37,476 bases of DNA from Tidjanibacter sp. (GCA_017628305.1 JAGBZI010000056.1:1-37476); one strand, 5' to 3'. Counted from the stretch's first letter, positions 16,284 to 25,611 are shown. Translations and numbers: made by a program. The notes: generated from the sequence alone by a model not told the origin.

Positions 16284-18411
16284 CGAAATACCAGCAGATT
16301 CCATACTTCAGGAGTGCCCTGTTGTAGGGATAGAAGGGAACGCTGAAGGAGTCCTTGTAGTTGTCCAGCAGGTTCTCGTTGGCGTGTTGATATTGGAGGA
16401 ATATTCGCATTGTTTTCCACTTGGCCGTCACGAAGATGTTGGCATAGGGGTAGTTGCCGAGCTTCACCTCGTTCTGGTTGTGGAAGGTCATAAGTGCGGG
16501 GTTGTAGGCCTGGGCGTAGTAGGGGGTATTGGCCCAGCAGTCGATGCCCACCTTCATGGTGAGCACATTCTTCACCACGCTGAAGGTGTAGTAGTAGGAT
16601 ATGTTGGCCGCCCAAGTTGGCACAGGGAAGCTCTCCGAGCTGCTCATCTGGAAGAGCAAGCGGTGGTCGAGGTGGAGGCCGCCAAAGGCGAAGTTTTGCT
16701 CCAAGTAGAGTCCCATCACTGTGTCGATACCCAAACTCTGCTCGGGCATGGCGCTTGTTCCATAGTAGATGGGGTTGGAGAGTATGGTCTGGGTATAGCC
16801 CATGTGGGTGCCCGTGTGGGGGACATCCACGGCCACCTGCAACTCAGTGATGTTCTGTCGCAGGAAGTTGTTGTGCCAGATGTAGTGGTTCGACACATAG
16901 TCCTGCTCCCAATAGGAGGGGCTCTGGAGGTCGTAACGGAACGAGCCGGAGAGAGTTATAGGCCTATCTTTCACATATAGCCTCATGGCTGCCGAGGCGT
17001 CGAAGTCGATGTCGCCCGCCCTGTAGCCTGCAATATTGACCCTTGCTCGCGCCTGCCAATCGAGCCATCGGCCCACCTTACCTCGCGAGTCGGCGTAGGC
17101 ATAATAGGTCTCGAACTTGTCGGTGTGGTACCCCTTCAGGTAGCTGTCCATGCGGAACGAGCGGTACTCCCTGTGGTCCCAACCTACACCTCCGTCGAGG
17201 GTGCCCACCACTCCGTTGCGGTCGTAGGGCACAAATTGGACAAAGAGTCGGTTGGAGAGCAACGATTCGGTCAGGGTGTCGCTGGTGCTTTTGGGGTCTA
17301 TAAACCAATTTTCGTAGAAATTGCGCTTCTCCAAGGTGGCGCCATTACGGTCGGTGATATTGTAGCTGGTGCCGTTGCGTGTGTCGCTATATCTGCGCCC
17401 CCAGCGGTTGTAGGTGATGGCGTGTCCGAAGTGTATAGCTGTGCGGTCGGCCATGGTGAATACCGAGTCGGGGAGTGCCACAAAGGGGATGCCGTAGGTC
17501 TGCACCGCATAGAGAGCAAGGTTGGTGGCCTTGTTCAGAGGGTCGGTCATCTTCATGGGGATACCCTGCGCCGACTCGTAGAGGGTGTCGGCCACATGCC
17601 ATGGCTCCACCAGACCACCGTTCTCCCTCTGCGATATGGAGTTGGTGATGACACCTGCGTGGGCCGAATAGCGCTTGCCGGTGTGGTAGATGGTGGCCGA
17701 TAAGTCCTGCACTTTGCCTCGTTGCCATGTGTAGATACCCCTCGAGTGGTAGGAGCTGTGGCGGATGTTGAAACCCGTGGAGGGGGTTATATTTTGTGCG
17801 TGGAGCAGCTCGAGCTTGTCCTCGGCATATCGTTTTTGGCCTGCTGTCTGGTAGCCCAGCGAGGTGTAGGGTCGTTTGTTGTTGAAGTGGGGAGTGTTCT
17901 CCACCGTGTAGAGGTAGGAGTAGTAGCCCTTGGTGAAGTCGAAATCGTTGCCGCGGGGTCGGCGTGCAAAGTTGAGGGGGGTCGATACACCGCCCAGAAT
18001 GCCCACATTGGCGTCGCCCACATCCTCCCTCAGGAAGGGGTAGTCGCGGTTGAATACACCGAGGAGGGTGTCCACAGGCTCCATGCGTACATTGTTGGTG
18101 TAGGTGTCGGGCACCCATCGGAAGTGCTTTTGGTAGCGCACGGAGTCGTCGAAGAAGTAGGACTCAAGGGGCATAATCTCCTTGACCTTTGTGGAGTCGG
18201 CCTGATTGCCCTCCTCCTTATTGATGGGGTTGCCGTTTTCGTCGAGCTCCACCTCGCCGGCATAGGGGTTGCTGTTGGCATTTTGCAGTGCGGCAAGAGC
18301 TGCGGGGTCGCGGCTGAAGTCTTGTGCATTGAAACTCTGCGCCTTTGATGAGATGGTGCCCAGCATCAGGAGTGCCACGAGCGGGGTGAGTATGGTAAAT
18401 AATCTCTTCAC
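16276..18411 (-). CDS. Putative porin (large outer-membrane barrel)
   Basis: A 711-residue protein with a signal peptide (MKRLFTILTPLVALLMLGTISSKAQ), a low-complexity acidic stretch (about 30-75), then a long beta-barrel with many aromatic-girdle strands such as GYYSYLYTVENTPHFNN, STGFNIRHSSYHSRG and a C-terminal LLKYGICWYFDD. This matches the Bacteroidota putative-porin family (PF14121-type, from memory). The start is GTG, one base after the pssA stop; no in-frame ATG with a signal peptide lies closer. It ends inside the start of mltF. A general channel or specific uptake role cannot be told apart from sequence. Confidence 0.85.
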   Translation of the reverse strand: MKRLFTILTPLVALLMLGTISSKAQSFNAQDFSRDPAALAALQNANSNPYAGEVELDENGNPINKEEGNQADSTKVKEIMPLESYFFDDSVRYQKHFRWVPDTYTNNVRMEPVDTLLGVFNRDYPFLREDVGDANVGILGGVSTPLNFARRPRGNDFDFTKGYYSYLYTVENTPHFNNKRPYTSLGYQTAGQKRYAEDKLELLHAQNITPSTGFNIRHSSYHSRGIYTWQRGKVQDLSATIYHTGKRYSAHAGVITNSISQRENGGLVEPWHVADTLYESAQGIPMKMTDPLNKATNLALYAVQTYGIPFVALPDSVFTMADRTAIHFGHAITYNRWGRRYSDTRNGTSYNITDRNGATLEKRNFYENWFIDPKSTSDTLTESLLSNRLFVQFVPYDRNGVVGTLDGGVGWDHREYRSFRMDSYLKGYHTDKFETYYAYADSRGKVGRWLDWQARARVNIAGYRAGDIDFDASAAMRLYVKDRPITLSGSFRYDLQSPSYWEQDYVSNHYIWHNNFLRQNITELQVAVDVPHTGTHMGYTQTILSNPIYYGTSAMPEQSLGIDTVMGLYLEQNFAFGGLHLDHRLLFQMSSSESFPVPTWAANISYYYTFSVVKNVLTMKVGIDCWANTPYYAQAYNPALMTFHNQNEVKLGNYPYANIFVTAKWKTMRIFLQYQHANENLLDNYKDSFSVPFYPYNRALLKYGICWYFDD

Positions 18412-18412
18412 G

Positions 18413-19147
18413 CTACTCGTTTTTGGAGTTATTTTTGCATTTGAACTGTGCTGCCTGCACGGCCATCGACAGCAGGATGTAGAGCACGATGGCAGCCCAC
18501 ACCATTCCGAGGCCGCCGATGATTACCACGCCGAGGGCCAAAATGATGAAGAGGTAGCGCAGGCGGTTGGTGGCGTTGGCCAGCGAGAGCCCGCGAAACT
18601 TCAGCGAAAACATCCTGAGGGGGCTGATGAGCAGCCAAGCACCCACAATGCCAATGGCGAGTATTACGCTGGGGGAGAGGAGAATGGAACCCTCCTCAAG
18701 AGCCCACGCAAGAGAGCCGATGGCCATGGCGAGTGCGGGGGTGGGGAGCCCTATGAACTCCTCGTGCTGTTCGGGGTCGATGTTGAAGCGGGCAAGTCGG
18801 AGCGCCGAGCAGAGGGCCACGCCGAGGCAGATGACCCACCAGCTACCCACGCCGCCCACTGCGTCGTACATGGCTGCCAGCAGCAGCGAAGGGACAAGGC
18901 CAAAGCTCACCATGTCGGCCAGCGAGTCGAGTTGCACACCGAGGGGGGAGTACTGCCCCGTGAGCCTTGCGGCCAAGCCATCAAGGAAGTCGAAGAGTGC
19001 CGAGGCACCAATGAGCCACAATGCGCTACCGAGCGACACCCCTTCGGGGTCCCACAGGTGGCTTACGGCAACCAGCACGGCTAAGATGCCGCACACGAGG
19101 TTGCAGAGGGTGAGAATATTTGGCAGAGTGAAATACTTAATTTTCAT
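18413..19147 (-). CDS. pssA: CDP-diacylglycerol--serine O-phosphatidyltransferase
   Basis: About 244 residues of a polytopic membrane enzyme. Near the N-terminus is LPNILTLCNLVCGILAV, and the CDP-alcohol phosphatidyltransferase signature follows as DFLDGLAARLTGQYSPLGVQLDSLAD, containing the DGx2ARx8Gx3Dx3D metal and CDP-lipid site. It joins serine to CDP-diacylglycerol to make phosphatidylserine, feeding Psd (30476-31150) to make phosphatidylethanolamine. I chose the ATG at 19147 (MKIKYFTLPN); an upstream extension of 40 residues has no family support. It is the first gene of the pssA-porin-mltF operon. Confidence 0.92.
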   Translation of the reverse strand: MKIKYFTLPNILTLCNLVCGILAVLVAVSHLWDPEGVSLGSALWLIGASALFDFLDGLAARLTGQYSPLGVQLDSLADMVSFGLVPSLLLAAMYDAVGGVGSWWVICLGVALCSALRLARFNIDPEQHEEFIGLPTPALAMAIGSLAWALEEGSILLSPSVILAIGIVGAWLLISPLRMFSLKFRGLSLANATNRLRYLFIILALGVVIIGGLGMVWAAIVLYILLSMAVQAAQFKCKNNSKNE

Positions 19148-19196
19148 ATTTTGTCGTTCAAAAAGTATAATCGTTGCAAAATTAACTCCATAATAA

Positions 19197-19227
19197 TTGG
19201 CAAAGGTAGTAATTTTTCGTATTTTTG
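19197..19227 (+). promoter_or_regulatory. Bacteroidota-type promoter for manC
   Basis: TTG (19197-19199), 20 bases, then TATTTTTG (19220-19227), matching the TAnnTTTG -7 consensus at the ideal spacing. The manC ATG is 67 bases downstream. It lies in the divergent pssA/manC gap of 146 bases. Confidence 0.7.
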
Positions 19228-19293
19228 TCCAATAGTAACCGAGGGAAGTTGTGCAAAAATAACGCACTTCATCCCAAAAACATTGCCTGAAGA

Positions 19294-20376
19294 ATGAACA
19301 ATAACCATTTTTGTGTGATTATGGCGGGTGGCGTAGGTAGCCGCTTTTGGCCCATCAGTCGTCAGAACCGTCCCAAGCAGTTCCTTGATGTGCTCGACAC
19401 GGGCAAGAGTTTGCTGCGCTCCACCTTCGACCGTTTTGCCCACATCATCCCTTTGGAGAACATTCTTGTTGCCACCAATACTGCCTACCGCGATTTGGTG
19501 CTCAGCGAGATTCCCGAGATAACTCCCCAGCAGGTGTTGTGTGAGCCTGTGGGCAAGAATACCGCCCCCTGCATCGCCTATGCTGCCATGCACATCCGTG
19601 CCATCAATCCCGAGGCGAGGATGGTGGTGAGTCCTTCAGACCACCTTATAACCAACGAGATACACTTCTGTGAGGTTATTCAGCAGTGCCTCGATTTCAT
19701 CGACGAGCAGCCCGACCAGCTCCTCACCATCGGCCTTCAGCCCACTCGTCCCGAGACGGGCTATGGCTACATTCAGGTCAATAAAAACAAATCCCATGGC
19801 AAGTTTAATCAGGTGAAGACCTTTACGGAGAAGCCCAATGCCGATTTGGCCAAAATCTTTGTTGATAGTGGTGAGTATTTCTGGAATTCGGGCATCTTCG
19901 TATGGAGGGCCGACACCATTTTGGAGGCTTTCCGCGAGCACCAGAGCGAAACCTTCACCATCCTCAGCTCCATTGTAGAGAGCTATGGTACTCCTGCCGA
20001 GCAGGAGGCCATCGACCGTGTCTATCCCGAGTGTGGTGCTATCTCGGTGGACTATGGCATCATGGAGCGCTCCTCGAATGTGTGGGTGCGTTGCAGCGAC
20101 CTCGGGTGGAGCGACCTCGGAACTTGGGGCTCCATCTATCAGCACTCGCCGAAGGATGAGCTGGGTAATACGCTACGCAATGACACCTTTGTCTTCGAGA
20201 CGGAGAATTGCATTGTGAAACTTCCGCAGGGGAAAATTGCCGTTCTGGAGGGGCTCAAGGATTACATTGTGGTCGACACGAAAGATGTGCTTATGGTGTG
20301 CCCGCGCGAGGCCGAGCAACATATCAAACGATTTATCGAAACCGTTAAATTCGATACCGGAAATAAATTTGTGTAA
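19294..20376 (+). CDS. manC: Mannose-1-phosphate guanylyltransferase
   Basis: A 360-residue cytoplasmic nucleotidyltransferase. The pyrophosphorylase loop is seen near the N-terminus as MAGGVGSRFWPISRQNRPKQ (about 10-29), followed by NTAPCIAYAAMHIRAINPEA, VVSPSDHLI and ETGYGYIQV. It makes GDP-mannose from mannose-1-phosphate and GTP, the precursor of GDP-fucose and of surface glycans. It lacks the C-terminal isomerase domain of the two-function ManC/AlgA enzymes, so it is the single-function type. It precedes murF by 24 bases and may share a transcript with it. Confidence 0.93.
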   Translation: MNNNHFCVIMAGGVGSRFWPISRQNRPKQFLDVLDTGKSLLRSTFDRFAHIIPLENILVATNTAYRDLVLSEIPEITPQQVLCEPVGKNTAPCIAYAAMHIRAINPEARMVVSPSDHLITNEIHFCEVIQQCLDFIDEQPDQLLTIGLQPTRPETGYGYIQVNKNKSHGKFNQVKTFTEKPNADLAKIFVDSGEYFWNSGIFVWRADTILEAFREHQSETFTILSSIVESYGTPAEQEAIDRVYPECGAISVDYGIMERSSNVWVRCSDLGWSDLGTWGSIYQHSPKDELGNTLRNDTFVFETENCIVKLPQGKIAVLEGLKDYIVVDTKDVLMVCPREAEQHIKRFIETVKFDTGNKFV

Positions 20377-20400
20377 GTCGCTTATCGCGAGGGAGATGTG

Positions 20401-21633
20401 ATGGAGAAACTGTATGAGATTTTCACCTCCTCCAAGGGGGTTCAGACCGATAGCCGCAAGGTGGTTGGCGGCGAGCTGTTTTTTGCGCTGAAGGGCGAGA
20501 ATTTCGATGGCAACCGCTATGCTGCGGGGGCTCTCGAGGCGGGAGCTGTGGCAGCCGTGGTTGACGACCCTTCGGTGGCCACCGACGACCGCTTTGTTGT
20601 TGTGCCCGACACCCTTCGTGCGCTCCAATCTCTTGCTCTTTTCCACCGCCGCAAGCTCCGCTGCCCGGTGCTGGCCATAACGGGCACCAACGGTAAAACT
20701 ACCACCAAGGAGCTGACGGCAGCTGTGCTCTCGCGCAGGTTCAAGACATATTTCACCCGAGGAAATCTCAATAACCACATTGGTGTTCCACTCACGCTCC
20801 TTGCCATTCCCCTCGATGCCGAGTTTGCAATCGTGGAGATGGGTGCGAGTGCGCAGGGCGAGATTGCTCTGCTGGCCTCCATTGCCGAGCCCGACTACGG
20901 TCTTGTGACCAACATTGGTCGTGCTCACTTGGAGGGTTTTGGTGGTGTGGCTGGCATCCGCAAGGGCAAGGGTGAGCTTTTCGACTCGCTTGCAGCCCGT
21001 GGTGGTGTGGCCCTCTATCGCGAGGACGATGCTGTGCTGTGTGAGATGGTGGCCGAGAGGGAGGGGCTGCGAGGCGTTGGCTACTCATCTCGGTTGGCCG
21101 AGGGGGTTCGGAGCAACCTTGTGGGTGACTATAATGGGTTTAATATTGCCGCAGCGATGGCTGTTGGCGAGTATTTTGGCGTGGAGCGCGAGGCTGTGCT
21201 GGCCGGCATTGCCGACTATGTGCCCTCCAATAACCGCTCACAGAGGGTGACCACGGAGCGCAACCTGCTCACGGTGGATTGCTACAATGCCAACCCTTCG
21301 AGCATGGCTGTTGCCATTGCTAATCACCGCTGTGCTACCCATGCAGACTATCCGCAGAGGGTGGTTATTTTGGGCGATATGCTGGAGCTGGGCGAGTGGA
21401 GTGCCGAGGAACATCAACGAATTGTGGATGAGGCTATTGAAGCCAATTTCGAGAGAATATTTATTGTGGGCGATAATTTTGCTGCCACCCGCCACGAGGG
21501 GGAGCATATTGCCACCTTTGAGAGGGCTGACGACTTGGCTCTGTGGCTTCGGGATAACCCGCTCTCGGGCTGCTTCGTGCTCGTCAAAGGGTCGCGAGGT
21601 GTAGGGCTCGAAAGAGTCATAGAGTATCTTTAA
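20401..21633 (+). CDS. murF: UDP-N-acetylmuramoyl-tripeptide--D-alanyl-D-alanine ligase
   Basis: About 410 residues with the Mur ligase order: N-terminal substrate domain (VQTDSRKVVGGELFFALKG), ATP-binding P-loop ITGTNGKTT (93-101), IGVPLTLLAI and AEFAIVEMGASAQGEI in the central domain, then VDCYNANPSSM and the C-terminal domain with ILGDMLELG. It adds D-Ala-D-Ala to the UDP-MurNAc-tripeptide in the cytoplasm. I took the ATG at 20401; a GTG one codon earlier is possible. It is somewhat shorter than E. coli MurF, as is common in this phylum (from memory). A terminator follows. Confidence 0.93.
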   Translation: MEKLYEIFTSSKGVQTDSRKVVGGELFFALKGENFDGNRYAAGALEAGAVAAVVDDPSVATDDRFVVVPDTLRALQSLALFHRRKLRCPVLAITGTNGKTTTKELTAAVLSRRFKTYFTRGNLNNHIGVPLTLLAIPLDAEFAIVEMGASAQGEIALLASIAEPDYGLVTNIGRAHLEGFGGVAGIRKGKGELFDSLAARGGVALYREDDAVLCEMVAEREGLRGVGYSSRLAEGVRSNLVGDYNGFNIAAAMAVGEYFGVEREAVLAGIADYVPSNNRSQRVTTERNLLTVDCYNANPSSMAVAIANHRCATHADYPQRVVILGDMLELGEWSAEEHQRIVDEAIEANFERIFIVGDNFAATRHEGEHIATFERADDLALWLRDNPLSGCFVLVKGSRGVGLERVIEYL

Positions 21634-21640
21634 TCCCAGA

Positions 21641-21673
21641 AAGGAGAATTGTACCCGCAGTTCTCCTTTTTTG
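21641..21673 (+). terminator. Rho-independent terminator after murF
   Basis: AAGGAGAA (21641-21648) pairs with TTCTCCTT (21661-21668) around a 12-base loop, and T continues to 21672. It lies eight bases past the murF stop codon. Confidence 0.75.
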
Positions 21674-21735
21674 TCTTTAGACAACACTATTTGTCAATTC
21701 TCAATTTTCATCTTTAAACTTTCAATTCTTTTTTT

Positions 21736-21743
21736 TACTTTTG
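21736..21743 (+). promoter_or_regulatory. -7 promoter element for the WG-repeat gene
   Basis: TACTTTTG matches TAnnTTTG in a T-rich stretch. It implies a transcript start near 21750, about 45 bases before the ATG at 21795, which also argues against the TTG at 21741 as the translation start. No good -33 TTG is seen. Confidence 0.5.
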
Positions 21744-21794
21744 TTGGTTGAATATGTGTGGCTTTCGCAGCCGCAAAACGACACCAAACAAACG

Positions 21795-24700
21795 ATGAAC
21801 AGAAGAGGTCTTGTAAGAGAGATTCAGGTGTGGGCAGAGGCCTGCCTCAGGGTGCTCCGTAAGGGGGTGCTCCTGTTGCTGTTGTTGTTTGTTTGTCAGG
21901 GTGTTGAGGCCCAATCGTATGAACTACGCCCCCTGAAAGGTCGCAATCTCGAGGGACGACTTGTCCCCACCGAGAGGCGCGGTAATTGGGGTTATGCCGA
22001 CGAAAAGGGCAAGATGGTTGTGAAGGCCATCTTTGCCGAGGCCGAGGAGTTTGTCGATACCCTCGCGAGGGTGAAGTGGGGCAATAAGTGGGGCGTGCTG
22101 CGCCGCAATGCCGAGTATCTTTTTGAACCCGTTTACGATACCATTACCCCCTTTGTGGGTGCCACTGCTTGGGTCTCCAATGGCGGTAAGTGGGGTGTGG
22201 TGACCAAGGGGGGTAAGACCCTCTTCGAGCCACAGTTCACTGCTCGAAACCCCTTTGTGGATGGGATGGCGTGGGTGGAGCGCGAGGGTCGCTGGGGCCT
22301 CATTGCCGATGATGGCAGGGTGCTCTTTGGCTACGAGCTCTACAAGTGTCCCACCTTCGAGGAGGGTGTGTGCTGGGCCCATTGGGGTGGTGGCTGGGGT
22401 GCGCTGTCGCCCTGTGGTGAGGTGATTTTTGAACCCTTGCTGAGAAGTTGCCCCGAGTTTAAGGATGGGGTTAGTTGGATGTTTTGGAACGGAGGTTGGG
22501 GAGCTTTGACCCCTCGTGGCAAGGTGATTTTCGACCCCATAGTGGAGCAACTCGAAGAGTTTGTGGATGGCCACGCGTGGGCCCGTTGGAACGACGGCTG
22601 GGGTGTGGTAGCAATCTCGGGCGAGGTGCTGTTTGAGCCTGTGCTTGCGGCTCGTCCCATGTTCAACGGCGAGGTGTCGTGGGTGGAGTGGAATGGTCGC
22701 TGGGGAGCCATAGGTCGCGACGGCCGCGTGGTGTTCGATGCGGTGCTCGACGAACGACCCAAGTTTGATGAGCAGGGCATCGCATGGGTGCGCAACGGCC
22801 TGCTGTGGGGCGCTGTGACCATCGACGGCAGCCTGCTCTTCGATTTTGTGATTGAGGACCGCCCACAATTCTCCGGCAGCGGAGTGGCGTGGGTTATGTG
22901 GAACAACCGCTGGGGAGCCATCTCTCGCGATGGCGAGGTGATGTTTGAGGCCACCATTGAGGAGCGCCCTGTCTTCGATGTGGAGGGGGTTGCTTGGGCC
23001 AAGTGGGATGGCTTGTGGGGTGTTGTGACCCACAGCGGCGATGTGCTGCTCAGCCCCACGGCGGAACATAGACCCCTGTTTGGTAACGACCAGTCGGCAT
23101 GGCTCGAGAGTGGGGGTAGCTGGATTGTGGTGGACCGCCACGGAACCATTCTTTCGGAGGTGGCTGTGTCGTCACTTCCCGCCTTTGGCGACAAGGAGTA
23201 TGCTTGGGTAGAGTGGGATGGCAAGTGGGGCGTTGTGGACCGCCTCGGAAGGGTTGTCTTCGACGCGGTGCTTGCTGCCAAACCCCAATTCACCGACGGC
23301 AAAGCTGCATGGGTGGAGTGGAACGACATGTGGGGAGCTGTGGCTCCCGACGGCAAGGTGGTCTTTAGTGCGATACTCGAGAGCCACCCCATATTTGTTG
23401 AGGGCAGCGACCGCAGCTGGGCCAAGTGGAACGGCAAGTGGGGCGTGGTGACCGAGGATGGAGTGGTGGTGCTCGAGGCCGAATTGGAGGAGCGCCCGCA
23501 GTTCACCTCTCGCAACACGGCATGGGCCCGCTGGAGAGATGCATGGGGCATTGTCAATCGCGATGGCGAGGTGGTCATGAACCCCATTTTGAAGAATGAA
23601 CCTCTGTTTGATGAGAATGACCGTGCGTGGGGCTTGTGGGGCGGCCTGTGGGGAGTTATCTCCTTCGATGGCAAAGTGGTGCTGCAACCTACGCTGGCGG
23701 AGTGCCCCAAGTTCGACGGTTTGGATATCTCGTGGGCCAAGTGGAATGGCCGATGGGGTGTGGTGAGCCGAGGTGGTGATATTGTGTGCGATGCACTTTT
23801 CACGGAGCGCCCCGACTTTGGCACGGCCGATAAGATGTGGTATGAATGGATGGGCAAATGGGGACTTATCACCCGTGAGGGTAGGGTTCTTGTAGCCCCC
23901 GAATTGGATATGCAGCCCACCTTTGTGGGAGAGTGTGCGTGGGTGAGGAAGAGCGGCAAGTGGGGTGTTATGAACTCCCGCTACGAGATGGTGCTTGATG
24001 CCACCCTGCCCCAGAGGGGTGAGGGTGTGATAGCTGTGGGCACAACGGTGGTGAACCTCACTTCGCACAGCTCGGTGACCTACCGCAAGGTAACCCCCCT
24101 CAGTGAGGAGATGTCGCCCAGCGGCTACTGCTCGGTGGAGGGTCAATGGGGTGTGGGCATCATCGACCCCGAGGGTCGTGAGGTTGTTTCGCCCGTGTGG
24201 AACGATGTGCGCTACTGCGAGGGTCGTGAGCTCCATGCTGTGCGCCGTGGTGACCTGTGGGGCTTTGTGGATAATGCCGATAGCATTGTTGTGGAGTGTC
24301 GCTACAATGTTGTGGCACCATGGGTCGAGGGCGACCCCACAACTCTTGTAGCCATCGGTGGCAAGTGGGGCATTGTGTCGCCCTCGGGCAGGGAGATTGC
24401 CCCCTGTAAGTACGACCACATAGAGCCCTTCTCGGAGGGTATGGCTCTGGTGGTCAACAATGGCCGCTATGGCTTCATTAATGGTCGTGGCGAGGAGGTG
24501 GTACTCTGCAAGTATGAAGAGGCGAGAAGCTTCAGTAGTGGGCGTGCGGCGGTGAAGCTGCGTGGCAAATGGGGCTTTGTGGCCACCGACGGCTCCACGG
24601 TTGTAACCCTCACGCTGGCCGATGCTCACTCCTTTGTGGAGGGTATGGCGGCTGTGAAGGCCGAGAATGGCAAGTGGGGCTACATTGGTGGAGACGGCTC

Positions 24701-25532
24701 TTGGATTATCACCCCCCGTTTCGATAGGGCGGGTAACTTCGAGGGTGGACTTGCAACCGCCACTCTCAATGGTGTCGACTACTACATCGACCAACGCGGC
24801 AACTGCCTCTACGACTATAAGGGTGAGGCTATTGCCGAGTCGGGTAATGTGATTGTGGGCTACAAGGGGCGTTACGGACTTGTCACCCCCACCGGCAAAG
24901 AGATATTCCCCTGCCGCTACCACTTCGTGGGCGAGTTCTCCGGAGGGTATGCACCCGTGCAGGTGGACGGCAAATGGGGCTACATCGATGTGCAGGGCAA
25001 TGAGATTATTGCCCCCCGCTTCACCTTTGCCGAGCCCTTTGGAGAGGGTGTGGCCAAGGTGGGCTCACCTCGTGGCGGCGAGGAGTTTATCTACCCCACG
25101 GGGCGCACAGCCTTTGTTGTGCGCTACGATAGTGCCTCCAATTTCGAGAATGGTTGCTCGATAGTTGTGCGCTCGGGTCGCTCGGGTGCCATCGATAGTC
25201 GTGGTAACGAGATTGTCCCCTGCCTGTACGACAAGGTGCGCCCGCTGGGCGAGGCCCGTTTTGCGGTGTCGGTGGATGGCAAGTGGGGCTTTGTGGGTGC
25301 CGACGGCAGGGAGTTTGTGCGCTGCGCCTATGATGCTGTCGGTCGCTTCACGGAGGGTACTGCGCCCTTCATGATTGGCGACAAGAGGGGCTTGGTGGAT
25401 ACCACAGGCAAGGAGGTGTGTGGGCCGGTGTTCGACCGCATCTCGGAGTTTAAGAATGGCTTTGCGGCTGTGCTGAAAGATGGCAAGGCGGGCTATGTGC
25501 ACACAAGTGGTGCCTACCTAATCCTCGAATAA
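21795..25532 (+). CDS. Giant secreted WG-repeat protein
   Basis: About 1245 residues. A signal peptide with a poly-leucine core (GVLLLLLLFVCQGVEAQ) is followed by almost nothing but WG (KWG) beta repeats, a family of short beta units. I count about 34 units, period 34-35 residues (102-105 bases). Units about 3-20 carry an extra W pair, giving a W-x2-W-x3-WG core (AWVEWNGRWGAIG); later units look canonical (GKWGFVATDG). A few units are degenerate (SWIVVD, DYYIDQ, EEFIYP). No catalytic domain or membrane anchor is seen. Likely periplasmic or surface-exposed, possibly binding or scaffolding; the function is unknown. The ATG at 21795 is chosen because it leads into the signal peptide. The small lipoprotein at 25612 may be in the same transcript. 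Confidence 0.9.
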   Translation: MNRRGLVREIQVWAEACLRVLRKGVLLLLLLFVCQGVEAQSYELRPLKGRNLEGRLVPTERRGNWGYADEKGKMVVKAIFAEAEEFVDTLARVKWGNKWGVLRRNAEYLFEPVYDTITPFVGATAWVSNGGKWGVVTKGGKTLFEPQFTARNPFVDGMAWVEREGRWGLIADDGRVLFGYELYKCPTFEEGVCWAHWGGGWGALSPCGEVIFEPLLRSCPEFKDGVSWMFWNGGWGALTPRGKVIFDPIVEQLEEFVDGHAWARWNDGWGVVAISGEVLFEPVLAARPMFNGEVSWVEWNGRWGAIGRDGRVVFDAVLDERPKFDEQGIAWVRNGLLWGAVTIDGSLLFDFVIEDRPQFSGSGVAWVMWNNRWGAISRDGEVMFEATIEERPVFDVEGVAWAKWDGLWGVVTHSGDVLLSPTAEHRPLFGNDQSAWLESGGSWIVVDRHGTILSEVAVSSLPAFGDKEYAWVEWDGKWGVVDRLGRVVFDAVLAAKPQFTDGKAAWVEWNDMWGAVAPDGKVVFSAILESHPIFVEGSDRSWAKWNGKWGVVTEDGVVVLEAELEERPQFTSRNTAWARWRDAWGIVNRDGEVVMNPILKNEPLFDENDRAWGLWGGLWGVISFDGKVVLQPTLAECPKFDGLDISWAKWNGRWGVVSRGGDIVCDALFTERPDFGTADKMWYEWMGKWGLITREGRVLVAPELDMQPTFVGECAWVRKSGKWGVMNSRYEMVLDATLPQRGEGVIAVGTTVVNLTSHSSVTYRKVTPLSEEMSPSGYCSVEGQWGVGIIDPEGREVVSPVWNDVRYCEGRELHAVRRGDLWGFVDNADSIVVECRYNVVAPWVEGDPTTLVAIGGKWGIVSPSGREIAPCKYDHIEPFSEGMALVVNNGRYGFINGRGEEVVLCKYEEARSFSSGRAAVKLRGKWGFVATDGSTVVTLTLADAHSFVEGMAAVKAENGKWGYIGGDGSWIITPRFDRAGNFEGGLATATLNGVDYYIDQRGNCLYDYKGEAIAESGNVIVGYKGRYGLVTPTGKEIFPCRYHFVGEFSGGYAPVQVDGKWGYIDVQGNEIIAPRFTFAEPFGEGVAKVGSPRGGEEFIYPTGRTAFVVRYDSASNFENGCSIVVRSGRSGAIDSRGNEIVPCLYDKVRPLGEARFAVSVDGKWGFVGADGREFVRCAYDAVGRFTEGTAPFMIGDKRGLVDTTGKEVCGPVFDRISEFKNGFAAVLKDGKAGYVHTSGAYLILE
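22180..23970 (+). repeat. W-triplet sub-array of WG repeats
   Basis: Within the giant gene this part consists of about 18 successive units of roughly 102-105 bases, most with the protein pattern W-x2-W-x3-W-G then PxF. The DNA is recognisably repetitive (for example TGGAACGGCAAGTGGGG-like cores), suggesting expansion by tandem duplication. From about 24120 the units lose the extra tryptophans. Confidence 0.75.
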
Positions 25533-25596
25533 CACCCGAAGCAATAACAACGGGAGAGAGATGGTAGAACCGCTGGAAAATCACGAAAAATATTAA

Positions 25597-25611
25597 GCAA
25601 GAAGGAGATAA
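25597..25611 (+). promoter_or_regulatory. Strong Shine-Dalgarno site of the small lipoprotein gene
   Basis: AAGAAGGAGATAA lies directly ahead of the ATG at 25612, with GGAG about five bases from the start codon. It is close to the textbook strong ribosome-binding site, unusual in Bacteroidota, which rely little on Shine-Dalgarno pairing. Confidence 0.6.

Noticed and set aside
19148..19267. 40-residue N-terminal extension of PssA
   Set aside because: It runs antiparallel through the manC promoter region, and the family N-terminus begins at MKIKYF.
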